Assembly (NCBI GenBank): GCA_937872005.1
Contig: CALMPQ010000119.1
Span: 1 to 9,348 of the forward strand
Direction: 5' to 3'
Source: an uncultured Propioniciclava sp.
GTDB lineage: Bacteria; Actinomycetota; Actinomycetes; Propionibacteriales; Propionibacteriaceae
Length of the DNA: 9,348 bases
Of this stretch, positions 1 to 5,531 are shown in pieces. A program made the translations under genes and the position numbers. The notes below the pieces were generated by a model. That model did not search any database, was not told the origin of the DNA, and saw nothing but the letters and a program-made list of their open reading frames with translations. Every line of letters starts with the position of its first letter. The first letter of the stretch is position 1.

Positions 1-78
1 TTTTTTCTTCCCCGGCAGCGCTCACAGTCGGGCAACGTTCGAGGCCTTCCTTGGTGGACAGTCCCCCAGGAGGCACCC
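1..78. other. Upstream edge sequence with T-tract
   Basis: This stretch precedes the first gene. It opens with six T residues followed by a pyrimidine-rich run, which could be the U-tract of a terminator whose stem lies outside the window, but no stem is visible so this is only a possibility. I see no convincing -10 or -35 element here. The only clear signal is the ribosome binding site at its right end, annotated separately. Confidence 0.3.
68..73 (+). promoter_or_regulatory. Shine-Dalgarno AGGAGG for the tandem-HTH gene
   Basis: A full consensus AGGAGG sits five bases before the ATG at 79. It fixes that start codon. It also contrasts with the next gene, which has no Shine-Dalgarno sequence. 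Confidence 0.75.
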
Positions 79-546
79 ATGCCACGCACCACCGCCATCG
101 ACCCGACCGCGTGGGTCGACGCTGCACCCTTCGCGGCCCACCTCACCCACCTCGCGTCCTCGACCGGCCTCCCGTGGCCCGTGGTGGCGGCCTACGCCGG
201 GGTGTCCCAGCGCACTGCGGCCCGTCTGGTCCTTCGGCGGTGTCGCCTCCGGCGCATCCCGCGGCTGACCGCGCAGCAGATCATCGCCGTCCGACCCTCC
301 GAACTGGCCATCCTGCGCAGCCGGTGGGTGGACGCCCAGCCCTCCTGCCGCCGCGTCGCCGACCTGGTGGCCCGCGGTGTGCCGCTGGCGCTGCTGGCCC
401 GCCAGTTGGGGTGCAGCCCCGACCTCGTGGCACGCCTGGCCGATGGCAGCCCGGCGTCGATCCCGGCCGAGGTGGCCCTGCGGGCCCGCGTGGCGAGCGA
501 GACCGTCGACCGGGCATCGTACGCCCGCGTGCTCCGCGCGGCCTAG
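79..546 (+). CDS. Small protein with two helix-turn-helix-like segments, function unknown
   Basis: A 155-residue, Arg- and Ala-rich soluble protein with no signal peptide or membrane segment. I do not recognise a named family. Two segments look like helix-turn-helix units. The first is residues 30-50 (G-L-P ... A-G-V-S ... A-R-L) and the second residues 100-120 (G-V-P ... L-G-C-S ... A-R-L). They lie exactly 70 residues apart and match at about 8 of 21 positions, so the protein is probably an internal duplication. Each is followed by a further helical stretch containing an Ile-Pro. This suggests a DNA-binding role, but the target is unknown. The ATG start is supported by a consensus AGGAGG at 68-73. 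The gene ends in TAG (544-546), ten bases before the GTG of the downstream peptidase gene, in the same reading frame. The two may be functionally associated, but only proximity shows this. Confidence 0.72.
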   Translation: MPRTTAIDPTAWVDAAPFAAHLTHLASSTGLPWPVVAAYAGVSQRTAARLVLRRCRLRRIPRLTAQQIIAVRPSELAILRSRWVDAQPSCRRVADLVARGVPLALLARQLGCSPDLVARLADGSPASIPAEVALRARVASETVDRASYARVLRAA

Positions 547-558
547 GCTGGCGCCGTG
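544..558 (+). promoter_or_regulatory. Putative -10 element TAGGCT with leaderless GTG start
   Basis: TAGGCT (544-549) fits the actinobacterial -10 pattern TANNNT. Six bases separate it from the GTG at 556, so transcription would begin at or beside the start codon. No Shine-Dalgarno sequence precedes this GTG. The first three bases of the hexamer are the TAG stop codon of the upstream gene. No strong -35 hexamer is visible 16-19 bases upstream. The same 12-base register recurs at 7274 and 7958. Confidence 0.5.
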
Positions 559-1218
559 CCCTGGCCCACCCCCGCCGTGGCGCTCGCCTGCGCCATGGCG
601 ACCGCCCTGCTCACGCCCCTCGTGCTGCGCGCGCTGCCCGAACCCGACCCGGCCGACGCCGACGGCAAGCCGACCTATGCGTCGCTGGCCACGCCGCCCT
701 TCGTGGTCTCGGTCGGTGTGGCCGTCCTGGCCGCCTCACTCCTCGCGTTCGTGTCCAGCCCCACGTCGCACTGGCTCGCGTGGGTCGCCCTGACCACCGT
801 GAACGTGCTCGCCTGCGCGATCGACGCGCGCACGACCTGGTTGCCGCTCCCCCTGGCTCGGGCCGGGTGGGTGGTCGCCGCTGCGGGTGCGGCGGCGGTG
901 GCGGTCGTGGCGGGCTCCTGGACGCCCCTCGCCGCGGCCGCGCTGGGGGCGTTGGCGCTGGGTGGGCTGTTCCACCTGCTGTGGCGGTTCACGCGGGCGT
1001 TCGGTTATGGGGACGCGCGGCTGGCCGCCACGATCGGCGCGGTGACGGCCCTGGACTCCGTGTCCCTCGTGATGTGGTCCCTGCTCCTCGGCACGCTCGC
1101 CGGGGCGGTGATCGGCATCACCCACCGCCTGTCCGGACGCCGGGGCGGGTTCCCGTACGGGCCCGGCCTGCTGGCCGGGCCGTTCCTGGCGCTGGTGCTG
1201 CGGCAGGTCGTGGGGTGA
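556..1218 (+). CDS. A24-type prepilin peptidase-like membrane protein
   Basis: A 220-residue polytopic membrane protein resembling the peptidase half of type IV leader (prepilin) peptidases, aspartic proteases that cleave the short leader from pilin-like precursors at the cytoplasmic membrane face. Both catalytic-type aspartates are visible. Asp90 lies in C-A-I-D-A-R-T, matching the family's D-x-R-x pattern after a helix. Asp153 lies in G-Y-G-D-A-R-L-A, the GxGD motif of this clan. Hydrophobic Ala/Val/Leu segments fill most of the chain between and around them. The N-terminal methyltransferase domain with CxxC zinc motifs, present in long PilD-like enzymes, is absent, as in short actinobacterial and archaeal homologues. 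The start is GTG 556 with no Shine-Dalgarno sequence but a -10-like hexamer in leaderless register. No pilin or tad genes are visible here, so the substrate is unknown. The end converges with trpD, leaving a 13-base gap. Confidence 0.72.
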   Translation: MPWPTPAVALACAMATALLTPLVLRALPEPDPADADGKPTYASLATPPFVVSVGVAVLAASLLAFVSSPTSHWLAWVALTTVNVLACAIDARTTWLPLPLARAGWVVAAAGAAAVAVVAGSWTPLAAAALGALALGGLFHLLWRFTRAFGYGDARLAATIGAVTALDSVSLVMWSLLLGTLAGAVIGITHRLSGRRGGFPYGPGLLAGPFLALVLRQVVG

Positions 1219-1231
1219 GCCCCCGGCGTCC

Positions 1232-2278
1232 TCAGGCGGCGACGGATCGGGTGAGGCCGACCCACCGTTCGAGGAGGTCCCGGGCGGCGCCCGAGTCCAC
1301 GGCCTCCGCTGCACGACGCAGGGGCTCGCGCAGTTGCTCGGCGAGGTCGGCATCGGGGTCGGGCCCATCGAAGGCCAGGATCGCGGCGGCGGCGTTGAGC
1401 AGCACGATGTCGCGCACGGGGCCGAGCTTGCCGGCGAACGTGTCGCGGACGACCTGGGCGTTGTGGGCCGGATCGCCGCCGACCAGGGACTCCTTGGTCG
1501 TGCGCTCGATGCCGAGGTCGAGGGGGTCGAGGGTGGTCGTCACCACGCGGCCGTCGCGGATCACCCAGACGTCGCTGGTGGTGGTGGTCGTCAACTCGTC
1601 CAGCCCGTCGCCACCGTGGAAGACCAGGCCGCGATTGCCGCGGTCGCCGAGCACGTTGGCCACGAGCTTCGCCATCGCCAGGTCGGCCACACCGATCGCC
1701 TGGGCGAGCGGGCGAGCCGGGTTGGCCAGGGGCCCGAGGAAGTTGAACGTCGTACGGATGCCCAACTCCCGTCGCGGGACGGCGGCGTGCCGCAGGGAGG
1801 GGTGGTAGTGCGACGCGAACAGGAACACGATGCCCGCCTCGTCGAAGACCCGGCCCTGGACCGACGGGTCGAGGTCGAGCACGACCCCGAGCGCTTCGAG
1901 GCAGTCCGCGGTGCCGCAGGCCGAGGAGGCTGCGCGGTTGCCGTGCTTGACGACCTTGGCCCCCGCCGCCGCCGCGACCATGGCCGCCATCGTCGAGACG
2001 TTGACGGTGTTGGCGCGGTCGCCGCCCGTGCCGACGATGTCGACCGCGTCACGGCTGGGCAGGGAGATGGGCCGGGCGTTCTCGAGCATGGCCGTGACCA
2101 GCCCGTTGAGCTCGTCGGGGGTCGCGCCCTTGGCCTGCAGGGCGACCATGAACCCGGCGACCTGCACCGGCGACGCCGCGCCGGACAGGATCTCGTTCAT
2201 CGCCCACGACGTCCCGTCGCGGTCGAGGTCCTGGCCGGTGACGAGGGAGGTGAGCAGGTCGGGCCAGGTCCGGGTCAC
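1232..2278 (-). CDS. trpD: Anthranilate phosphoribosyltransferase
   Basis: TrpD transfers phosphoribose from PRPP to anthranilate, the second step of tryptophan synthesis from chorismate, in the cytosol. The 348-residue product has the usual family length and motifs. The PRPP loop G-T-G-G-D is at residues 83-87, followed by N-V-S-T at 93-96. K-H-G-N-R-A-A-S-S is at 111-119 with G-T-A-D just after. The R-R-E-L-G-I-R-T-T-F-N-F-L-G-P-L segment lines the anthranilate site, and D-G-L-D-E is the metal-binding acidic motif. The start is a GTG at 2278-2276. The frame stays open for about 97 codons further upstream, but that part overlaps the receiver-like gene and lies outside the conserved domain. 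The GTG overlaps the TGA of the upstream gene in a GTGA junction, with a GAGG about ten bases before it, so translational coupling is likely. No other trp gene is nearby, so this is a solitary trpD, as is common beside ctaE in actinobacteria. Confidence 0.95.
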   Translation of the reverse strand: MTRTWPDLLTSLVTGQDLDRDGTSWAMNEILSGAASPVQVAGFMVALQAKGATPDELNGLVTAMLENARPISLPSRDAVDIVGTGGDRANTVNVSTMAAMVAAAAGAKVVKHGNRAASSACGTADCLEALGVVLDLDPSVQGRVFDEAGIVFLFASHYHPSLRHAAVPRRELGIRTTFNFLGPLANPARPLAQAIGVADLAMAKLVANVLGDRGNRGLVFHGGDGLDELTTTTTSDVWVIRDGRVVTTTLDPLDLGIERTTKESLVGGDPAHNAQVVRDTFAGKLGPVRDIVLLNAAAAILAFDGPDPDADLAEQLREPLRRAAEAVDSGAARDLLERWVGLTRSVAA

Positions 2279-2700
2279 CGGGCGTTCGCCTCGCTGGACA
2301 GGCGGGCGCGCAGCACGTCGGCGACGGAAGCGGGCAGGCGGACCGGGTCGATCGGGTAGGCGACCACGGCGTCCGCATTGGACCACGTGGCGAGCCAGGC
2401 GTCGGCGACGCGGGCGACCATGAGCACGACCGGCGGGCAGTTCGCGATCTCGTCCTTGACCTGGCGGCACAGGCCCATGCCACCGGCGGGCACGGCCTCC
2501 CCGTCCATGATGACGACGTCGATGCCGCCGGCGTCCAGCGTCTTGGTGACGGCCTGGTGCGTGGCGCACTCGACGATCTCGATCTCGGGCAGGTCGGCGG
2601 CGACCCGACGCCCCAGGGCCAAGCGGACCTGGCCTCGCGTGCTCCGGTCGTCGGAGTAGACCAGGATCGTGGCCTTGCGGTCGGGTGCCTCTTCGCTCAT
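2275..2700 (-). CDS. Stand-alone receiver-like (response regulator fold) protein, degenerate
   Basis: A 141-residue protein that looks like a single response-regulator receiver domain with no DNA-binding or enzymatic output domain. It opens with a beta-strand and acidic pair (I-L-V-Y-S-D-D, Asp17/Asp18). A candidate phospho-acceptor Asp66 follows in I-D-V-V-I-M-D-G. Two later hallmark positions are not canonical. The Thr/Ser after strand 4 appears replaced (P-V-V-L-M-V-A-R, around Val95). The Lys of the usual K-P motif is Tyr115 in A-Y-P-I-D-P. It may therefore be a pseudo-receiver that signals without standard phosphorylation, or acts by protein contact. I chose ATG 2700 because a GAGGA lies about five bases upstream; ATG 2739 would add 13 residues and is the main alternative. 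The TGA overlaps the trpD GTG by four bases, so the two genes are probably one transcript, divergent from ctaE-qcrCAB. Confidence 0.75.
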   Translation of the reverse strand: MSEEAPDRKATILVYSDDRSTRGQVRLALGRRVAADLPEIEIVECATHQAVTKTLDAGGIDVVIMDGEAVPAGGMGLCRQVKDEIANCPPVVLMVARVADAWLATWSNADAVVAYPIDPVRLPASVADVLRARLSSEANAR

Positions 2701-2882
2701 CGCGTCCTCACTCGTGACTAAGGTCGGGTCGTTCGTCATCGTAGCCCCGCGGGCGGGGGCGCGCACGATACGCCCACCCGGAGGCCCCGCAGGTCACGGA
2801 CAGGTAACGAACGAGACCCTTTTGTCCACTGGGGCTCGGGCCGACGTGACCCGGACAAGGTTCCCCGGTAATAATGACGCCC
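2701..2882. promoter_or_regulatory. Divergent intergenic region between receiver-trpD and ctaE-qcrCAB
   Basis: About 180 bases separate the divergent starts at 2700 and 2883, so promoters for both units should lie here. The rightward promoter is annotated separately. For the leftward unit two -10-like hexamers are visible on the minus strand: TATCGT (2770-2765) and TACGAT (2743-2738). Neither has a good -35 at normal spacing. A minus-strand GTGACC (2797-2792) matches the rightward -35, but its 21-base spacer to TATCGT is too long. I see no convincing operator palindrome or riboswitch. Confidence 0.4.
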
Positions 2883-2883
2883 G
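2846..2883 (+). promoter_or_regulatory. Putative promoter of ctaE-qcrCAB
   Basis: A -35-like GTGACC (2846-2851, four of six matches to TTGACA) is followed after 18 bases by a -10-like AATAAT (2870-2875, five of six to TATAAT) inside the only AT-rich patch of this intergenic region. Transcription starting about seven bases downstream would begin at or next to GTG 2883, which suggests a leaderless ctaE message. The upstream ATG 2874 would then lie inside the promoter. This is sequence reading only and has not been mapped. Confidence 0.5.
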
Positions 2884-3611
2884 TGGCGAATACATCGAAG
2901 TCGAGCGCGGTCCCGGTCATCCCTCACGGTGCCATCCACCCGATTGCTCCTGCCCGCCTGCATGGCATCAAGGGCAAGCCGGACATGGTGGCCGTCGGGA
3001 CGGTGATCTGGCTCGCCAGTGAGCTCATGTTCTTCGCCGCGTTGTTCGCGGCCTACTTCAACCTGCGGAACCACACGACGGCCATGGCGGCCCCGGGTGA
3101 GCCGACCATGTGGGAGTGGGGCACCGCACACTTCATGCAGGACTGGTTCGGCATTCACCTGCCGTGGTTCTCGCTGCTCAACACCACGGTCCTGGTGCTC
3201 AGCTCGATCACCTGCCAGATCGGCGTGTTCCGTGCGGAGAAGGGCTACGTCTCGCGCACGGGCAGCATCTTCAACCCGGCGTCGTGGGGCATGCGCGAGT
3301 GGTACATCCTCACGTTCATCATGGGTGCCTTCTTCATCGGCGGCCAGGCGTACGAGTACTTCCTGCTCGCCTCCGAGGGCTTCCTGCTCCAGACCAACGC
3401 CTACACCTCGGCGTTCTTCCTGGCCACCGGCTTCCACGGCCTGCACGTGCTCGGTGGCCTCATCGCCTTCCTGCTCATGATCGGGCGCACGTACATCGCG
3501 CGCACCTTCACCCATGAGCAGCGGGTCCACGCGATCGTGACGTCGTACTACTGGCACTTCGTCGACATCGTGTGGATCATCCTGTTCGCGGTGATCTACC
3601 TCATCCGCTGA
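2883..3611 (+). CDS. ctaE: Cytochrome c oxidase subunit III
   Basis: Subunit III of the aa3-type cytochrome c oxidase, an integral membrane subunit that stabilises the catalytic core and the proton entry path; it carries no heme or copper. The 242-residue product shows five membrane segments typical of the short bacterial form. The first is around [14 protein letters not shown] with conserved Glu47. The second is [10 protein letters not shown]. The third is the [15 protein letters not shown] helix. The fourth carries [10 protein letters not shown]. The last is [12 protein letters not shown] prefer GTG 2883 because it sits in leaderless register behind a -10-like AATAAT and lacks a Shine-Dalgarno sequence; ATG 2874 adds only three residues and is equally in frame. 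It is the first gene of the operon, 28 bases before qcrC. Catalytic subunits I and II are not in the window. Confidence 0.95.
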   Translation: MANTSKSSAVPVIPHGAIHPIAPARLHGIKGKPDMVAVGTVIWLASELMFFAALFAAYFNLRNHTTAMAAPGEPTMWEWGTAHFMQDWFGIHLPWFSLLNTTVLVLSSITCQIGVFRAEKGYVSRTGSIFNPASWGMREWYILTFIMGAFFIGGQAYEYFLLASEGFLLQTNAYTSAFFLATGFHGLHVLGGLIAFLLMIGRTYIARTFTHEQRVHAIVTSYYWHFVDIVWIILFAVIYLIR

Positions 3612-3639
3612 CCTCCCGACGACTTCGAAAGGCGCATCG

Positions 3640-4458
3640 ATGCGATTCCGAACCTCCAGGAGGCGGCCCTCGTCTCACCGGCGAAACAAGGCGGCACGCC
3701 CGCTCTCGCTGGTGCTCGCGCTCTTCCTCATGGGAGCGCTGTACGCCGCCCTGTCCCCCGCGACCCAGGTGGCGGCCGACACGGGCATGTCCGCCCAGGT
3801 GGCTGAGGGCAAGGCCCTGTTCCAGGTGACCTGTTCCTCCTGCCACGGCCTCAACGGTGAGGGCACCACCCAGGGCCCGTCCCTGATCGGTGTCGGCGCG
3901 GCGGCGGTCGAGTTCCAGATGGCGACCAACCGCATGCCGATGGCCAAGCCCGGCGCGCAGGCCCCCCGCAAGGTGGTGCAGTACACGGCGCAGGAGATCA
4001 ACAACATCGCCCGCTACGTGCACACCCTCGGCCCGGGCCCCGACATCCCGAACAGCTCGGCGTACGACTACAGCAACCTCGATGACGAGAAGATCGCCCG
4101 GGGCGGCGAGCTCTTCCGCACCAACTGCTCCGCCTGCCACCAGGCGGCCGCGAACGGTGGCGCCCTGCCCAACGGCAAGTACGCTCCCCCGCTGCACGGC
4201 GTCGAGCCGCTGCACATCTACGAGGCCATGCGCACCGGCCCCCAGCAGATGCCCGTCTTCTCCGCCGGGGCCATCCCCGACGAGGACGTCGCCGCCATCA
4301 TCGGTTACCTCAAGGGGATCGAGGAGCAGCCGTCGTCCGGCTTCTCGCTCGGCGGCCTCGGCCCCGTGACCGAGGGCTTCGCCGGCTGGGTTCTCGGCAT
4401 CGGCGGGCTCTGCCTCATCGCCACCTGGATCGCCTCCCGAGGAGCACGTGCGAAATGA
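3640..4458 (+). CDS. qcrC: Di-heme cytochrome c subunit of the bcc complex
   Basis: QcrC is the cytochrome cc subunit of the actinobacterial menaquinol:cytochrome c oxidoreductase. Its two c hemes relay electrons from the Rieske centre directly to the aa3 oxidase, replacing a soluble cytochrome c. The 272-residue protein has an Arg-rich N-terminus (about residues 1-20) followed by a hydrophobic signal or anchor (22-39). Two c-type domains follow with heme-binding motifs C-S-S-C-H (65-69) and C-S-A-C-H (163-167). Candidate axial methionines are in N-R-M-P-M (99 or 101) and Q-Q-M-P (204). A C-terminal membrane helix spans about 246-266 and is followed by a short basic tail. The heme domains should face outside the membrane. 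AAAGG at 3628-3632, seven bases before ATG 3640, supports the start. The stop overlaps the qcrA start in an ATGA junction, indicating translational coupling. Confidence 0.96.
   Translation: MRFRTSRRRPSSHRRNKAARPLSLVLALFLMGALYAALSPATQVAADTGMSAQVAEGKALFQVTCSSCHGLNGEGTTQGPSLIGVGAAAVEFQMATNRMPMAKPGAQAPRKVVQYTAQEINNIARYVHTLGPGPDIPNSSAYDYSNLDDEKIARGGELFRTNCSACHQAAANGGALPNGKYAPPLHGVEPLHIYEAMRTGPQQMPVFSAGAIPDEDVAAIIGYLKGIEEQPSSGFSLGGLGPVTEGFAGWVLGIGGLCLIATWIASRGARAK
4439..4444 (+). promoter_or_regulatory. Shine-Dalgarno GAGGAG for qcrA inside the qcrC end
   Basis: GAGGAG lies within the last codons of qcrC, ten bases before the overlapping qcrA ATG at 4455. It supports that start and allows independent or coupled initiation within the operon. 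Confidence 0.6.
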
Positions 4459-5531
4459 CGCCTGAACACTCGACCGCCCTCGCCCAGACCGAGGACGACG
4501 CCCTGCTCCACCCGGTGCCCAACCCGGGCATCGAGCACCACGTCGAGCGCTACACCGACGTGGACGCCAAGGCCGCCGACCGTGCCTACAAGCAGGTCGT
4601 GGGCATCTTCGGCTTGGTGCCCCTGCTCGCGATCGCCTTCGTGGTGGTCTACTTCGCGGTGCCGCGCCACGCGACCGCCCACCTCCTGGGCGTGAACTGG
4701 CACGTGCACACCACGCTGCTCGGCCTGACCGGTGGTCTCGCCGTCCTCCTCATCGGCGTCGGCGCGATCCACTGGTCGCGCCAGCTGATGAACGACACCG
4801 AGATCGCCGAGGAGCGCCACGCCGCCGCCTCCACCGAGGAGGAGCGCGCCGCGTTCGTCGAGGTGGTCAACGCCGGTGTCAAGGACGCTGGGGTCTCCCG
4901 CCGCGGCATGATCGTCGCCTCGATGGGCGGCGCGCTGGGCATCGTCGCGGTGCCGGCGATCGTCTCCCTCGCCGACATCGGCCCGTACCCGACCGCCGCG
5001 AACCGACGCGAGACGATCGAGAAGACCATCTGGGCGGAGGGCACCGTCGTCGTCAACGACTCCAACCGCCTGCCGCTCAAGCCGTCCGACATCGAGATCG
5101 GCCAGCTGGTCAACGCCGAGCCCGAGACGCTGTGGGACCTCCACGGCAAGGACTACATGAACATGAAGTCCAAGACGCCGCTCGTGATCGTCCGCATGGA
5201 CCCGAACTCGATCAAGATCCCCGAGTCGCGCAAGGACTGGCACGTCGGCGGCATCCTGGCCTACAGCAAGATCTGCACCCACGTCGGTTGCCCGATCTCG
5301 CTGTGGGAGCAGCAGACGCACCACCTGCTGTGCCCCTGCCACCAGTCGACGTTCGACCTGGGCAACTCCGGCGTCGTGGTCTTCGGCCCCGCCGCCCGCG
5401 CGCTGCCGCAGCTGCCGCTGAAGGTCAACGCCGAGGGTTATCTGGTGGCCCAGAGCGACTTCACGGTGCCGGTTGGCCCGAGCTACTTCGAGCGCGACTC
5501 GCGCAACGACTACAAGGACGGTGATCAGTGA
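4455..5531 (+). CDS. qcrA: Rieske iron-sulfur subunit of the bcc complex
   Basis: QcrA carries the [2Fe-2S] Rieske cluster that takes an electron from menaquinol at the outer quinol site and hands it to QcrC. In the 358-residue product the ligands are visible. C-T-H-V-G-C is at residues 274-279 and C-P-C-H at 293-296, giving Cys274, His276, Cys293 and His296 as cluster ligands and Cys279-Cys295 as the expected disulfide. As in other actinobacteria it has an N-terminal extension with three membrane segments rather than one, near residues 46-68, 82-105 and 152-172. A twin-arginine pair (S-R-R-G-M-I-V, Arg149-Arg150) stands directly before the third helix. This fits the known combined Sec/Tat membrane insertion of actinobacterial Rieske proteins. 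ATG 4455 overlaps the qcrC stop by four bases, and the TGA at 5529-5531 overlaps the qcrB start, so all three qcr genes are tightly linked. Confidence 0.97.
   Translation: MTPEHSTALAQTEDDALLHPVPNPGIEHHVERYTDVDAKAADRAYKQVVGIFGLVPLLAIAFVVVYFAVPRHATAHLLGVNWHVHTTLLGLTGGLAVLLIGVGAIHWSRQLMNDTEIAEERHAAASTEEERAAFVEVVNAGVKDAGVSRRGMIVASMGGALGIVAVPAIVSLADIGPYPTAANRRETIEKTIWAEGTVVVNDSNRLPLKPSDIEIGQLVNAEPETLWDLHGKDYMNMKSKTPLVIVRMDPNSIKIPESRKDWHVGGILAYSKICTHVGCPISLWEQQTHHLLCPCHQSTFDLGNSGVVVFGPAARALPQLPLKVNAEGYLVAQSDFTVPVGPSYFERDSRNDYKDGDQ

Noticed and set aside
36..50. A GTTCGAG string resembling a tRNA T-loop
   Set aside because: The flanking bases do not form a five-base-pair T-stem and no acceptor stem or CCA end follows.
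1219..1231. Possible bidirectional terminator between the convergent peptidase gene and trpD
   Set aside because: The gap is only 13 bases and no stable stem with a T-tract is visible there on either strand.
1576..1589. A short GGT trinucleotide repeat
   Set aside because: It encodes the Thr run in D-E-L-T-T-T-T-T-S of TrpD, which is usual in actinobacterial homologues, and is too short to be a meaningful repeat.
51..1808. A 585-codon plus-strand open frame across the first two genes and into antisense of trpD
   Set aside because: It overlaps well-supported genes in other frames, has Arg/Pro/Gly-rich shadow composition and no motif.
1334..2359. A 341-codon open frame antisense to trpD
   Set aside because: It is the mirror of a clearly identified trpD; its composition (Val/Gly/Arg/Asp repeats) is typical of antisense frames in high-GC DNA.
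2279..2569. A 97-codon upstream extension of the trpD frame
   Set aside because: It overlaps the receiver-like gene in another frame, is Arg/Gly-rich, and would make TrpD about 445 residues, far above the family length; the GTGA junction at 2278 explains the true start.
2798..2827. A weak inverted repeat (GGACA ... TGTCC) upstream of ctaE
   Set aside because: Only five base pairs with a 20-base gap; this is expected by chance and is not convincing as an operator.
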